The notes: generated by a model not told the origin, from the sequence alone. 64,000 nucleotides of DNA from Lachnospiraceae bacterium (GCA_024682075.1 JAIKZQ010000033.1:1-64000); one strand, 5' to 3'. Shown: positions 49,961 through 60,249, counted from the stretch's first letter. Program-made: numbers and translations.

Positions 49961-51186
49961 GTGTCTCCGGCCTCCAGCGCGATATTATCAAAACCTTCAA
50001 TTGAGTATATGTCTATTGCCTTCCACTTTGTATCACTGTAATTGTAATCCGGATACAGCGCGATCTTCTTGCATTTAGCACTTCTTATCACATCGCAAAG
50101 TCCGCTTCTGATGCCAATAAAGCATCCCGCCTTCTCTAGAACGGAAACCATCTCTGCAAGTGGAACATCCAGTGGCTCTGATCCGTTGATTGGTTTTTCA
50201 TCACCCACAACATTGGTAAAACACTTATATCCAAGATTTGAATAATGCAAAACTGCATCTTCCCAAATCTGTTCATCAATAGCTGTCACCGATTTAGCAT
50301 ACGGAGAAAAAACAACTGACTTCCCTTTCGGAATCTCTATATTTCCATCATATTCTTTCAAGCCATATGCAGGAACCGAAGGTACAGTATCACGAGGAAG
50401 TCCAAATACACCACAGCAATACATTTCTTCAAGCGTGATCCTCTTAAAAGAAAGCGCTTTGTGAAGATCTACTACATAAGGCCTGTCCTGATGAGCAATG
50501 AACGAAGTCTCATCCTGTGAATAGATTGCATACTGGATCATAGAATCCAAATCCCTCTGTGGATATACCTCGACGGAATAATCACCAAACATCCGAATAA
50601 TTCCGGAAAGAACCTTCCCAAGCACACAGAAAACCGGCTTTTTTATTCCTCTTTTCGACGCATAGGATTCCCAGTAAGACATCATTATATAAATATCTCC
50701 CAATGCATTGAAAGGGCAGAACACTTTAAACGGATGATCATACATGTCATTCAGGCATCCGGTCAATTCCTCACCATGATGCACTCTGGTCTTCATCCTA
50801 TTCACTGTTTCGTCAGAAAGCGAATAGTCAGCGTAGGTATTATAATCAACGAGCTTGATCACATCCCCGTCAAAGCCCAGTTCTCTCAACTGACGGTTCA
50901 TCGCCTCGTAGAATCTGGTCACTATGAACACGATAGAATCATCGGTTTGACCGTCAACAAATTCAGCGGGAAAGATTACCGGAATGTCTTTATAGCTCAT
51001 TCCATGTTTCGAGGCATTATTATCAAGAATGGCTTCAACAGTAAACCCACGTGACATCAGCAGATCTGCCAGTTCTTCCGTTGCATTGCAATGGCCAAAC
51101 AGCAGTATCCTCTTTCCGGAAAGTCTGCCATCTTCAATAAGACTATTCAGTTTTTCTGACATCTCATTGTATTTTGCCTGTTCCAT
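49930..51186 (-). CDS. Rossmann module + GT9-like glycosyltransferase
   Basis: A 418-residue cytoplasmic protein. Residues about 20-115 form the small Rossmann-like module shared across this cluster (RILLFGHCNATEELADLL, AILDNNASKHG, IVFIVTRFYEAMNRQL). The C-terminal ~270 residues resemble ADP-heptose-type GT9 transferases: VFCPFNALGDIYIMM near the start of the domain and CFIGIRSGLCDVIRSAKCKKIALYPD near the end, at the usual donor-binding site. The nucleotide-sugar donor is unknown. Four bases separate it from the 121-residue gene. Confidence 0.7.
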   Translation of the reverse strand: MEQAKYNEMSEKLNSLIEDGRLSGKRILLFGHCNATEELADLLMSRGFTVEAILDNNASKHGMSYKDIPVIFPAEFVDGQTDDSIVFIVTRFYEAMNRQLRELGFDGDVIKLVDYNTYADYSLSDETVNRMKTRVHHGEELTGCLNDMYDHPFKVFCPFNALGDIYIMMSYWESYASKRGIKKPVFCVLGKVLSGIIRMFGDYSVEVYPQRDLDSMIQYAIYSQDETSFIAHQDRPYVVDLHKALSFKRITLEEMYCCGVFGLPRDTVPSVPAYGLKEYDGNIEIPKGKSVVFSPYAKSVTAIDEQIWEDAVLHYSNLGYKCFTNVVGDEKPINGSEPLDVPLAEMVSVLEKAGCFIGIRSGLCDVIRSAKCKKIALYPDYNYSDTKWKAIDIYSIEGFDNIALEAGDTWETIKAKIQ

Positions 51187-51190
51187 TGCT

Positions 51191-51556
51191 TCACTGTTTC
51201 AGCATTGCTGCATAACCCTCTTCTTCTGTGAGTATTCCGTTGCGAACATAATTCATTAAAGAGCCATAGTTCTGATCAGAAGGAGAAGAAAGAAAATGAA
51301 ACTTATCCGAGAATTCATACGTACGGTAAAGATCCAGAATGTTCTTTGTTTCTTCAGCAGAAATCATACGATATTCGTTGAGTGCTTTTACATCATCTTC
51401 GGGATAGCAATCAGAAGGGACAAGGAACAGCATATTCTTTCCAGAGAATTCAGCCACACTTGAAAGCATGGAAAGGTTAAGACCTTTCCCTAAAAGATAA
51501 ACGTGTGAATATTCCTTCAATAATTCATCGGTATTTTCAAAAATCTTTATCGACAT
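51191..51556 (-). CDS. Small unknown protein of the glycan cluster
   Basis: A 121-residue soluble protein that I do not recognise. The stretch SHVYLLGKGLNLSMLSSVAEFSGKNMLFLVP is beta-loop-alpha-beta in character, with a GKG turn, so it may be a stand-alone, diverged version of the Rossmann module attached to its neighbours. It lies 29 bases after a LicD gene and 4 bases before the GT9-like gene. Confidence 0.6.
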   Translation of the reverse strand: MSIKIFENTDELLKEYSHVYLLGKGLNLSMLSSVAEFSGKNMLFLVPSDCYPEDDVKALNEYRMISAEETKNILDLYRTYEFSDKFHFLSSPSDQNYGSLMNYVRNGILTEEEGYAAMLKQ

Positions 51557-51585
51557 AAATAATTAATTCGGCATCCAATCAGCAT

Positions 51586-52752
51586 TTACAGCACCCATGT
51601 GGGATAAGGGTGCATCCGTCTCTTCTCCTCGGGAGGAAGCTGCATGTAATCCTTACCATAATGGTTGATCAGATATTCTTCAGGATTTGAAGGCACACTA
51701 AAATAATCGTCCTCAAATAGCATTTCCTTTGGCTCAGCAAAGCACTCCTTGCTTACGGTCCAAGGTGTAAATGCAACATTCTGAATTTCTCCGATCCTAT
51801 CCGAAGAATAAAAAGAATATTCAGTATTTGATGCTACAATGCGCTCTCTCCCCGTAATGCTTCTATCACGATCAGTGTTCATCAAAGCTGCATAGCTTCG
51901 CCATTCCATGGCATTATTATCATGCAACAAATGCTTCCTTTCAATCTCTTCTTTTCCATTCGGAAAACCCACAAGTGGAAATACATCGATACAACATCCC
52001 ATTATGCAATATCCAAAAATACACTTATGAACAAGATAAGTACTGTTGTCAATCAGTTTAGGGAACTGAAACCTATAATCTGAATCCTTTGTCCAGTCAA
52101 GAAGCTGGTATCTATCATTATCCGGATAAATCTCAACAAGTTTTCTATAATCTTCATAGGGCATAAATATATCAATATCATCATCCCATGGAATGAAGCC
52201 CTTATGCCTCACGGCTCCCAGGAGAGACCCTGCAGCCAGATAATATCTCAGATTATGCTCATTGCAAAACCGTTTGAATTCCTTAAGTATTGCCAGTTCC
52301 CAAAGTTGAAGTTCACGTCCTGTCAAAAGATGCAATCCGTTTGTTGCCGGAAGCACGACCTCATTCATCCACTCAGTCTGCATGTCATATAAATCAATCA
52401 CCCGCTCTGAGTCAACGCCAAGCCCTACCAATTGTTCAGTAATCTCCTTCCCATGTGTATTACATAGCAAGAAAATCGCATCTGATTCGTTTACAACATC
52501 ATAAGACACTTTTTCTATTGTTAGTTTTTTCAACCCAAGGAAATCGTCGAAGACAGGAATGGATTCTCCATGAAATGCAACATTATTATCCATTACCTTA
52601 AAGTCATCGATGCCACACTTTGCAAGCTCGCTTCTCAATAAAGGTATTCCGGCATGAGCTCCAACCCATCTGATCTTATTTGTATTATTTTTTTTTGCCG
52701 CTTCAGCAACTCTGCAAAGAATATCTGACAAGAAATTGAATTGTTTAAACAT
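51586..52752 (-). CDS. Rossmann module + LicD phosphotransferase
   Basis: A 388-residue cytoplasmic protein: the shared Rossmann-like module at about 1-125 (KIRWVGAHAGIPLLRSEL, FKVMDNNVAFHG, AIFLLCNTHGKEITEQL), then LicD with YYLAAGSLLGAVRHKGFIPWDDDIDIFM (near 170-195). It probably transfers a phospho-alcohol from a CDP carrier. It is a paralogue of the LicD gene at 54430-55590; the two flank a GT2 gene. Its start overlaps the GT2 stop by 8 bases. The closing GKDYMQLPPEEKR..HPY is typical of LicD ends. Confidence 0.85.
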   Translation of the reverse strand: MFKQFNFLSDILCRVAEAAKKNNTNKIRWVGAHAGIPLLRSELAKCGIDDFKVMDNNVAFHGESIPVFDDFLGLKKLTIEKVSYDVVNESDAIFLLCNTHGKEITEQLVGLGVDSERVIDLYDMQTEWMNEVVLPATNGLHLLTGRELQLWELAILKEFKRFCNEHNLRYYLAAGSLLGAVRHKGFIPWDDDIDIFMPYEDYRKLVEIYPDNDRYQLLDWTKDSDYRFQFPKLIDNSTYLVHKCIFGYCIMGCCIDVFPLVGFPNGKEEIERKHLLHDNNAMEWRSYAALMNTDRDRSITGRERIVASNTEYSFYSSDRIGEIQNVAFTPWTVSKECFAEPKEMLFEDDYFSVPSNPEEYLINHYGKDYMQLPPEEKRRMHPYPTWVL

Positions 52753-54403
52753 TTAAGTCGTCCTCTCTATTGCTGGCTATCATGCTAAAAAATATTTTTT
52801 TTCTCACCATCTCAGCAATTTTATTATATGCAAGCTTATTAAGATGCCACGGTTTTACACCGTGCTTAAATGAACTATCAGTATAAAACTCATTCATTTG
52901 CTCCAAATCTCGAATCACAATCATTTCAGGAATCAGTTCCTCGAAATAATCATAATACAAGTCGAGCAATTCATTGATTCGCCGGATAGTCTCAATATCT
53001 TCATAATAGTTTTCTTTAGCATCCGCTCCAAAAAACTCCGTCAATTTACTTCGAATAAGAATTATACGTTTAGGATTGAATAGTAATTTTATATAATCTG
53101 CGAATTTATTACATGAAGACTTCCAAGCATCCATAAAGTCTTCGTCCAAACGATTTATCGTACTATACTTTATTTGTTTGTTAAGCTCACACTCCAAAAA
53201 AGCATCACTCAAAGTAAAAGGATTGTTTTCCGTATCGACTGCTATGTCAAATCGTTCTTCAGAAAAATCAATCAACAGATAATCGCAATCGCAGACATCC
53301 GCTTTATTAAGCTGCATGAACCTTACAGACAGTTCATTAGCAATGTTTTTCTCTCTGAACTTATTTACCGCACCCGCAGAGATTGGTTTAGCTAAAGATG
53401 CTTTTCGGCCTATCAACGAATATATGCTACTGAATCCATAATAATCCTGCAGTTCCTCGTCCGAACGCTTTCGTTCAATTATCTTTGCTACCGTATAGGC
53501 AGTATATCCGCCAAACACTAAACACTTTAATTTCATATTGGCATCATATCCATAATCACGAAAGAACAACTGCTGTTTAACTTCAAAATCCTCTTGAAGA
53601 CTATGTATCAATTTATTGATTATTCGATTGTTGTTTTGGGCTTTTCGCCAAAGAAAATATCCAAGTTCCTCTTTGTTTTGTTCAAATATGCCGCCTCTTT
53701 TGAACCTTTCCACAAGCAATTGCATAGACATTATTCGGTCTTGAATTCTTTCAAATTGATGGGTTTGAGATCCTGTACGTTTTCTCCAAACATACAGTTG
53801 ATCAGAAATCACTTCAATTGATTTAGCTTTTGCAAAATAATAAGGAAGGCATGCATAATCTTCGCAAAGCAAAAGATCAGGAAAAACATCCACCCCTTCA
53901 GACAGCAAAAGTTCAGCGCGAAAAAGTTTTCCCCATGACATAAATGTCAAATTAGTCAAATCCAAAAAATTCCTTTGAGGGCATAAAAAAGCGGACAAAT
54001 TACTAAATCCAGCAGATTCATCAATCTGCTCGGAATTCAAACGTGTACTTAAATACTGACAAACAACAATATCAGAGTCATGATTATTCTGTGCAGCAAT
54101 CATCCTCTGTAAGTAGTTGTCTTTTACCCAGTCGTCCGGATCAATAAAGGTAATCCATTCTCCAGTTGAATGTTCAATCCCATAATTTCTTGCCGGTCCA
54201 GGCCCGCTGTTTACAATCCTGAAATAACGAAAGCGCGTATCAATCGATGTAAACTCCTGACATATGGACGCCGATTCGTCTGTTGATCCATCATCAACAA
54301 GAATTGTTTCCCAATTTACAAATGTTTGATTGAGGATGGATTTTAAACATTTATATATGTATTTCTCGACATTGTATATAGGTACGATTATCGATATTTT
54401 CAT
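52745..54403 (-). CDS. GT2 glycosyltransferase fused to a DUF6270-like SGNH domain
   Basis: A 552-residue protein. Residues 1-230 are a GT-A family 2 transferase (ISIIVPIYNVEKYIYKCLKSIL; VDDGSTDES; FIDPDDW). The C-terminal ~250 residues (YGFSSIYSLIGR, DYLLIDFSEERFD, FKHGVKPWHLNK) fit what I recall of the DUF6270 domain, an SGNH-hydrolase relative. No signal peptide or clear membrane helix. A transferase joined to a hydrolase- or acyltransferase-like domain suggests adding a sugar and modifying it in one protein. DUF6270 assignment is from memory. Confidence 0.78.
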   Translation of the reverse strand: MKISIIVPIYNVEKYIYKCLKSILNQTFVNWETILVDDGSTDESASICQEFTSIDTRFRYFRIVNSGPGPARNYGIEHSTGEWITFIDPDDWVKDNYLQRMIAAQNNHDSDIVVCQYLSTRLNSEQIDESAGFSNLSAFLCPQRNFLDLTNLTFMSWGKLFRAELLLSEGVDVFPDLLLCEDYACLPYYFAKAKSIEVISDQLYVWRKRTGSQTHQFERIQDRIMSMQLLVERFKRGGIFEQNKEELGYFLWRKAQNNNRIINKLIHSLQEDFEVKQQLFFRDYGYDANMKLKCLVFGGYTAYTVAKIIERKRSDEELQDYYGFSSIYSLIGRKASLAKPISAGAVNKFREKNIANELSVRFMQLNKADVCDCDYLLIDFSEERFDIAVDTENNPFTLSDAFLECELNKQIKYSTINRLDEDFMDAWKSSCNKFADYIKLLFNPKRIILIRSKLTEFFGADAKENYYEDIETIRRINELLDLYYDYFEELIPEMIVIRDLEQMNEFYTDSSFKHGVKPWHLNKLAYNKIAEMVRKKIFFSMIASNREDDLNV

Positions 54404-54429
54404 ACAATATACCCCCTAAACAACTCATT

Positions 54430-55590
54430 TCAAATGATATAGGTGGGATATGAATGGATTCGTCTCTTATTCGCAGGTGGCGGGGTCATATAATCACCAT
54501 ATCTGGCGGTCAAAAACTCATCATATCCTTGAGGGCATGGAAAATAATCATCTTCAAATTGCAGATTCACACTATTTGAAAAGGCCTCAAAGCTTGTAGT
54601 CCAAGCATTTCCTGCTATCTGTTGCATTGTTCCGACTCTATCTGAATCATAGAACGAAAATTGATATTTTTCATTGGTTATTGATTCTCTAAGTGAAGTA
54701 TTTATATCTCCATACATATCCGATGCAATCAGTGAACTATCCCACAAATAATCAAGTTCTCTGTGTCGCTGATATTTGGATGAAATTTTATCATTTTCAG
54801 AAGGGTATCCTCCAAGAGGAAAAACATCAATATAACATCCCAAAGTAAAATATCCAAAAGGCATAGAATGAATCTGATATGTATTTTTCTCAACAACCTT
54901 TGCAAACTGAAAAGGATATTTACATTCATTACGCCAATCCAACAAATAGCATTCATCATTTTGAGGAAACAATTGAAAGCACTTTAAATAGTCGTCATAC
55001 GGCATAAAAACGTCAATATCATCATCCCAAGGAATAAAACCTTTATGTCTGACTGCTCCCAATAATGTTCCTTCACCCAAAAACCAATTAAGCCCATTTA
55101 TATGACAAAACTTTTTGAACCATTTTAAAAGTTTTAATTGTTCGAGCTGTAGTGTTCTTCCTATAATTTGATGAAAGTTAGAAACCTTATCGCACTCTGC
55201 TTCCCACATCCACTTATCCAAAACAGAATTCAGATCTATTATTTTATCCTTATTCACATCGTAATCAGATAACTGTTTCACAAAGTCATCATAATGTGTA
55301 TTAGCGCAGAAAAATAACGTCGAAGTATCCATATTTGGCAACACAGTAAATGGTTCCACAAACACTTCTTTTTGCATATGATTCTGAGCAGGAGTTATTT
55401 TCCACCCATGCTTATTTGAATCATTGTCGAAGATACGAATATCCTCTATGCCCTCATTAACCAAATAATCATATACGCACGGAAAGCCAGGGCTGCAGCC
55501 AAGCCATACAATTCGATCCGGTTTTTGATTATTAATTATTTCAGATATGTATTTAATTACTTTTCTTGTTTGATAATATGTATTAATCAA
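54430..55590 (-). CDS. Rossmann module + LicD phosphotransferase (paralogue)
   Basis: A 386-residue paralogue of the product at 51586-52752. The Rossmann-like module is at about 1-125 (RIVWLGCSPGFPCVYDYL, IRIFDNDSNKHG, TLFFCANTHYDDFVKQL); LicD follows with GEGTLLGAVRHKGFIPWDDDIDVFM near 170-195. The whole fold order and the length match, so the pair arose by duplication. Having two LicD enzymes beside one GT2 could mean two phosphate substitutions on the same glycan. Confidence 0.85.
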   Translation of the reverse strand: MINTYYQTRKVIKYISEIINNQKPDRIVWLGCSPGFPCVYDYLVNEGIEDIRIFDNDSNKHGWKITPAQNHMQKEVFVEPFTVLPNMDTSTLFFCANTHYDDFVKQLSDYDVNKDKIIDLNSVLDKWMWEAECDKVSNFHQIIGRTLQLEQLKLLKWFKKFCHINGLNWFLGEGTLLGAVRHKGFIPWDDDIDVFMPYDDYLKCFQLFPQNDECYLLDWRNECKYPFQFAKVVEKNTYQIHSMPFGYFTLGCYIDVFPLGGYPSENDKISSKYQRHRELDYLWDSSLIASDMYGDINTSLRESITNEKYQFSFYDSDRVGTMQQIAGNAWTTSFEAFSNSVNLQFEDDYFPCPQGYDEFLTARYGDYMTPPPANKRRIHSYPTYII

Positions 55591-55613
55591 TTAATTTGCC
55601 CCACAGTCATCAC

Positions 55614-57098
55614 TCAACCAAGTTCATTAATTATATTTTCAATAGATAATATTTCAGCGCAGCAATTTTGCTTTAAGTTTGAATATATCTCTTCAAAGTA
55701 ATAAAACGAACAAACAATCACAGCGTCAACATCAGAACAATCAATTCCAGGTCGATATGTCGGAATGAATGCATCAACCAAATTTTTATCAATTACATAC
55801 TTCACAGTAATCCCACTGCATTTCAGTTCTTCAATCAAGTGTTCTGCAAAGACGCCATAGCCATAAATAGCTATATTGCTAAATCCATTACATATGAAAT
55901 ATTCCGACAGCTTAACACCTCGTTCCCTTAGACGCATCCACTTACTCAAAAGATGTAAATATATCGTATCTTTTGAGTTGTTCACTTTCTTATTTAGTTT
56001 ATGGGTATTTTCTACAATTATTGAAGTTGACTCAAATTGATGCTTAGCATTGCTAATGCTTTCTAGATATGCGTATCCATACTGTTCATCGGGTTCAAGA
56101 TACATACCCTCGCCCCATTCATTCCAAGCATTAACAAAGGTTAATGAATTACCCTTTCTATGATTCTTAATTAACAATTCATATAAATAGTGTTCAAACT
56201 TCTTGGGATTTCCGCCACGTACAACATACCCTTTTTCAGCCCGTCTGGGTGTATCATCATAATTCACAAAACACGAAAACAGCATATTAGGGTCTGATTC
56301 ATCCGCCGAAAGAATTCTATCCCAAAAATCGTCGTATTCTTTAACTTCTACACCATTTATTTTTTTGCATTCGACTTTATGCGAATCAGTCTGGGGCTCT
56401 TTCATAATACGTCTGTCTAAAACCCCATACGGAACTCTCGCAGAATTACCGCCAATCACAAACAAATCCGGAAAACCGTTTTGTTTGGCTAGTTTTCTCC
56501 AGCAATCTATCATCGCAGGCAGTCGGGATATTATACTACATTTATATAGCATTATTATCGGTCGACCATCGACTTTTAAATAACGATCATCACGGAAAAA
56601 TTGTAGCAAATACTCAAAATGGTCTATCCAATCATTTTGAGAACCATATTTTTGTTCTAATAATATTGTCTTATCCGACTTTTTTTCGTACTTGTCAGCC
56701 CAAACATTTATTCCTGACAATCCACTCCAGGATCTTGCCCAGGTTTCATTTGCCCAGCAAAAACAGTATGGTATATTAATATCTTTCCACTCGAGTAGCT
56801 TTTCAGCGGGTTTTTCTAAAATCCTCCTTCCATCTTTAAACCAATAATGATAGAAGCATAATCCATCAACACCATACTTCTCCATCAATCCTGCCTGCCA
56901 TTCCATCGTAGAACGATTCATTAAATTATAATAATTCTGATTTAATGGCTTTTTGGGTTGTAGATGCCCTTCAAATAATGATGCAGCATTCTTAACTGCC
57001 GTCCATTCTGTGAAGCCTTCCCCCCACCACTCATCATTCTCAGGAATTCTATGAAATTGCGGCAAATACATAGCTATAATTTTCATTGAAGCACTCAT
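55614..57098 (-). CDS. GH99-like (WbsX-type) protein with C-terminal Rossmann module
   Basis: A 494-residue protein. Residues about 1-350 match the WbsX/GH99-like family in O-antigen and capsule clusters: IAMYLPQFHRIPENDEWWGEGFTEW at the start, FYHYWFKDGRRIL, YCFCWANETWARSW and FVNAWNEWGEG with acidic candidates. The last ~100 residues (NIAIYGYGVFAEHLIEEL, VKYVIDKN, AVIVCSFYYFEEI) are the shared Rossmann-like module. No signal peptide, so it acts in the cytoplasm, perhaps as a transferase or glycan-handling enzyme rather than an endomannosidase. Start could also be ATG 57086. Confidence 0.83.
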   Translation of the reverse strand: MSASMKIIAMYLPQFHRIPENDEWWGEGFTEWTAVKNAASLFEGHLQPKKPLNQNYYNLMNRSTMEWQAGLMEKYGVDGLCFYHYWFKDGRRILEKPAEKLLEWKDINIPYCFCWANETWARSWSGLSGINVWADKYEKKSDKTILLEQKYGSQNDWIDHFEYLLQFFRDDRYLKVDGRPIIMLYKCSIISRLPAMIDCWRKLAKQNGFPDLFVIGGNSARVPYGVLDRRIMKEPQTDSHKVECKKINGVEVKEYDDFWDRILSADESDPNMLFSCFVNYDDTPRRAEKGYVVRGGNPKKFEHYLYELLIKNHRKGNSLTFVNAWNEWGEGMYLEPDEQYGYAYLESISNAKHQFESTSIIVENTHKLNKKVNNSKDTIYLHLLSKWMRLRERGVKLSEYFICNGFSNIAIYGYGVFAEHLIEELKCSGITVKYVIDKNLVDAFIPTYRPGIDCSDVDAVIVCSFYYFEEIYSNLKQNCCAEILSIENIINELG

Positions 57099-57102
57099 AC
57101 AG

Positions 57103-58638
57103 TTATATTATCTTAGATTTACTAATTCCAAAGTCTAACAAAAAATTATATATTGACTGATAAGTCTCGCTATCTAATACTGCTATAAAAACCAAATCAA
57201 AACACATATTCTGAATTTCATTTGGTGATAATATTCTATAATTATATGTGTCGGCCAATTGTTGTCGTAAATCATCATCTGAATCGAGCCAGCCTACAAT
57301 ATTTATGGTTTCAGCCCATTTTTCATAAAAATACTGGCCATATCCCCCAGCCCCAAACAAAACAATTCTTTTATCTGTAAAATCATCTACAAATGTATCA
57401 TACTTTATATCTCGTTTATCAAATGTTATTTTGTTAAATCCGCATCTATCAACAACATCAAATTTCAACTCGGAAAACCGTTCCTCACATTGCCCCAGTT
57501 CATATACACACTTTACCTGATTGCGCAACTCGGATAACATCTCCAATTTTTTTAAAGATAGTTTTCCATACGAATTCGAATCATATATATTACTAAAGTG
57601 ATATTTAAGATATCGAGCTGAATCATCAATTTCTAGCAAATTCAATAAATTGTTTTGGCAAGTCGGATCCATATTTATATCATACATAGACAGTCCACGT
57701 GAATTAACCATCATAAGATATTGCCCGTCGCATATACTGTATGCTTTTTCAAAAGAAAGCGGTTTGACCCTTTGCGCCGCAAACATATTACGAGAAAAAA
57801 CAAATTTACGGCTCACAGAATGCAAAATGTGATTTATATCAACAGATGTTTCCAACATTTCACATGCAATTACACCTATATCTATGCTACTCAGTATATT
57901 GTTTTTTACAGAAGGCAATAATCTTTTGTCGCAGATATAAAATGGTGTATGAATCAACTGTGAATACGGTTCAATGGCATGAGTCAAACCGCCATGAAAG
58001 CCGTGGGAATAAATATCATCACCATGATCTCCATACAGCACAACAGTCGTATTTTCAAGCAGACAATATTCAGCAAGTTTACCGAAAAGCCACTCGATTT
58101 CAAAATCCAACTTCTTATATCCTGAATACCATCTATCTATACCGCTTTCTTCAGAGGAAGCATAGCGATTAAAATCGACATGGCTTAAATAATTACACAG
58201 CCAAAGAACAAAAGGATGATCACCACCCAGAACTGATTCAATATAATCGTGATACAAATCCTCGGCATCACAATCAATCAAATTCACATCATTTCCAAGG
58301 AAGCCATTACAATTCATTGAAATTGCATCTTTTCCATTTGGAGGATAATCTAACACGACCGTTTCGTACCCCTTTGATTTTAGATCATCCAACCATGAAT
58401 CTCGTTCATTTGGGATTTCTCGTTTCCATCTCATGGTTCTGAATGTTTCATTCACGTAACCGGAATATGCAATGTCAGACAAGACCATCAAAGTGGACGT
58501 TGCACTGGAATAGTAGTTAGAAAAAAACACAGATTTATTTTCAAGATTATGCAAAAAAGGAAACAACTCTGCATTCATCCTATAGTTAAGCATATTAAGG
58601 CTTTCAAGATGAACTAGAACCAGATTTCTACTACTCAT
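57103..58638 (-). CDS. Cytoplasmic sulfatase/phosphotransferase-superfamily protein with Rossmann module
   Basis: A 511-residue alkaline-phosphatase-superfamily protein of the LtaS/EptA/sulfatase type. NLVLVHLESLNM begins the core; SSATSTLMVLSD supplies Thr/Ser candidates for the covalent intermediate; VVLYGDHGDDIYSHGFHGGLTHAIEPY is the metal-binding DHG..H block. Unlike LtaS and EptA it lacks membrane helices and a signal peptide. The C-terminal ~105 residues (RIVLFGAGGYGQYFYEKW, VGWLDSDDD, LVFIAVLDSETYQSI) are the shared Rossmann-like module. It probably moves or removes phospho-groups on an intracellular glycan. Confidence 0.82.
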   Translation of the reverse strand: MSSRNLVLVHLESLNMLNYRMNAELFPFLHNLENKSVFFSNYYSSATSTLMVLSDIAYSGYVNETFRTMRWKREIPNERDSWLDDLKSKGYETVVLDYPPNGKDAISMNCNGFLGNDVNLIDCDAEDLYHDYIESVLGGDHPFVLWLCNYLSHVDFNRYASSEESGIDRWYSGYKKLDFEIEWLFGKLAEYCLLENTTVVLYGDHGDDIYSHGFHGGLTHAIEPYSQLIHTPFYICDKRLLPSVKNNILSSIDIGVIACEMLETSVDINHILHSVSRKFVFSRNMFAAQRVKPLSFEKAYSICDGQYLMMVNSRGLSMYDINMDPTCQNNLLNLLEIDDSARYLKYHFSNIYDSNSYGKLSLKKLEMLSELRNQVKCVYELGQCEERFSELKFDVVDRCGFNKITFDKRDIKYDTFVDDFTDKRIVLFGAGGYGQYFYEKWAETINIVGWLDSDDDLRQQLADTYNYRILSPNEIQNMCFDLVFIAVLDSETYQSIYNFLLDFGISKSKII

Positions 58639-58658
58639 ATTCTTATCTCACAATCATC

Positions 58659-60230
58659 TTAAGCATCATGTACCAGCAATATCTTATCCATATCTATGGA
58701 TAGCTGTTTCATCATTTCAAGGATTTCTTTTATAGCTTTTTCAGATATTACTGCGAGGACAATGAAATCAAAGTCCATAGATTCAATGCATTTAGGTTCA
58801 TTAATCTTTTCACAGAAAATATAAGGCAACACATCGAACTGTTTGTCTACCCATAAAACAATCTCATTTTTTCTCACCAATTTCAGATATGAATATCTAC
58901 CCGCCTTTCCTGATCCGTACAAAATTATTTTTTTGTTTTCCAGGGCCGGAATATCCCAATTTCTTTTACTCGAATATTTTGCAATTCCGCTTTCAGTAAA
59001 AAGAGAAAGATTCCATTCATAGATAGATGTATCATCCCAAATCAGAAGTTCATTTTTGTCGAAAATAAAATCCTCTAGTTCTTTGTAGGAATCATAATGG
59101 CCATGCCATCCCCTTAATGCTCTTTCAACCTTAAACCTTGGCAAACGATTTATGAATACTTTTTTATATGCTTGTTCCAAACTCCTAAGTGGATAATGCC
59201 TGTTTAAAAATTTTAGTGGAAATATGTGTGGAGAAGTAATTTTCGCATGGTGACCGCCAGAAGACTTTAAATCTATAAATTCAGATTTTTTCCATGTTTT
59301 TAATTGATCAATCAGTTTATCTTTATGCCTAAATTCAAAATACTTTCCATTCCCAAAAATATGGTCATCTTTATCCGTGATTCTGAAATCAATAACAACA
59401 TTCTCTATACAGTTATAACCCAATGAATCAATATACTCTATTGCATCGCGAAGAGTAACTCCACGCCAAGGGCTCATTCTCACCTCATCAGCATCATAAT
59501 GAATAAACCAGTCAAAATCTAAACATTTCGATAGTTCCTCGGTTTTTTGAAGTTGATCGTACCAAATATAGTTGTCACTCGGTTCATCTGGAAATCGTTC
59601 CAAAAAAACCTTTTGTGGATTATCATTACGTTTTTTTTCAGCAATGCAGTAACTATTATCAGTGGACCAATTGTCAACCAAATAAACATATAATCCTTGA
59701 TCCAACAAATAATCGATAGTTTGCCCAATAACATCTTCTTCGTTATAGAAATGAAGTATTGCAAGAACGCGAAAACTATCACTTTTCACATACGGTGTTT
59801 GAAATGATAACTTATCGTCAATCACATAGAGCATTGCATCAGCAATGCTCTGCTTTAGTGTGACATCATTTAATAAATCTGCATATTGATGAGCACTATG
59901 AAGATTATTTTCTACAAAAAGGATGATTGTATGGTTTCCACAACCCATAAATCTGACAAAATCATTGAAATCCAACGAATCATCAACAATGACAAGACAA
60001 AACCTGGAAACACATTTAAATAGGTTATCAACTTTGTGAATCCGTATAGAAGGAAAAAAAACATTGTCAATGCAATCAAGATTGCCATAAACGGACAATT
60101 CTTTTGTTCCTTCACAGCCAAGAAGTCGATTAACAACATCGGAAACCATTCTATTATCATCAAATTCTTTTTGATTATTCATAAATGTATTCCAATTAAA
60201 TATATTTTCAACAAATCTATTTATAGTCAA
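58659..60230 (-). CDS. GT2-type glycosyltransferase with C-terminal Rossmann module
   Basis: A 523-residue protein. A GT-A core lies at about 165-290 (FRVLAILHFYNEEDVIGQTIDYLLDQG; VDNWSTDNS; DFDWFIHYDADEVR, where the DxD metal motif is DAD), resembling the GT92/GT2 group. The final ~100 residues (KIILYGSGKAGRYSYLKL, VLWVDKQFD, DFIVLAVISEKAIKEIL) are the shared Rossmann-like module. The first 150 residues are of unclear fold. No membrane segment. It sits between the sulfatase-like and propeller-like genes. Confidence 0.78.
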   Translation of the reverse strand: MTINRFVENIFNWNTFMNNQKEFDDNRMVSDVVNRLLGCEGTKELSVYGNLDCIDNVFFPSIRIHKVDNLFKCVSRFCLVIVDDSLDFNDFVRFMGCGNHTIILFVENNLHSAHQYADLLNDVTLKQSIADAMLYVIDDKLSFQTPYVKSDSFRVLAILHFYNEEDVIGQTIDYLLDQGLYVYLVDNWSTDNSYCIAEKKRNDNPQKVFLERFPDEPSDNYIWYDQLQKTEELSKCLDFDWFIHYDADEVRMSPWRGVTLRDAIEYIDSLGYNCIENVVIDFRITDKDDHIFGNGKYFEFRHKDKLIDQLKTWKKSEFIDLKSSGGHHAKITSPHIFPLKFLNRHYPLRSLEQAYKKVFINRLPRFKVERALRGWHGHYDSYKELEDFIFDKNELLIWDDTSIYEWNLSLFTESGIAKYSSKRNWDIPALENKKIILYGSGKAGRYSYLKLVRKNEIVLWVDKQFDVLPYIFCEKINEPKCIESMDFDFIVLAVISEKAIKEILEMMKQLSIDMDKILLVHDA

Positions 60231-60249
60231 TATAGTATCTTTTTCAAAA

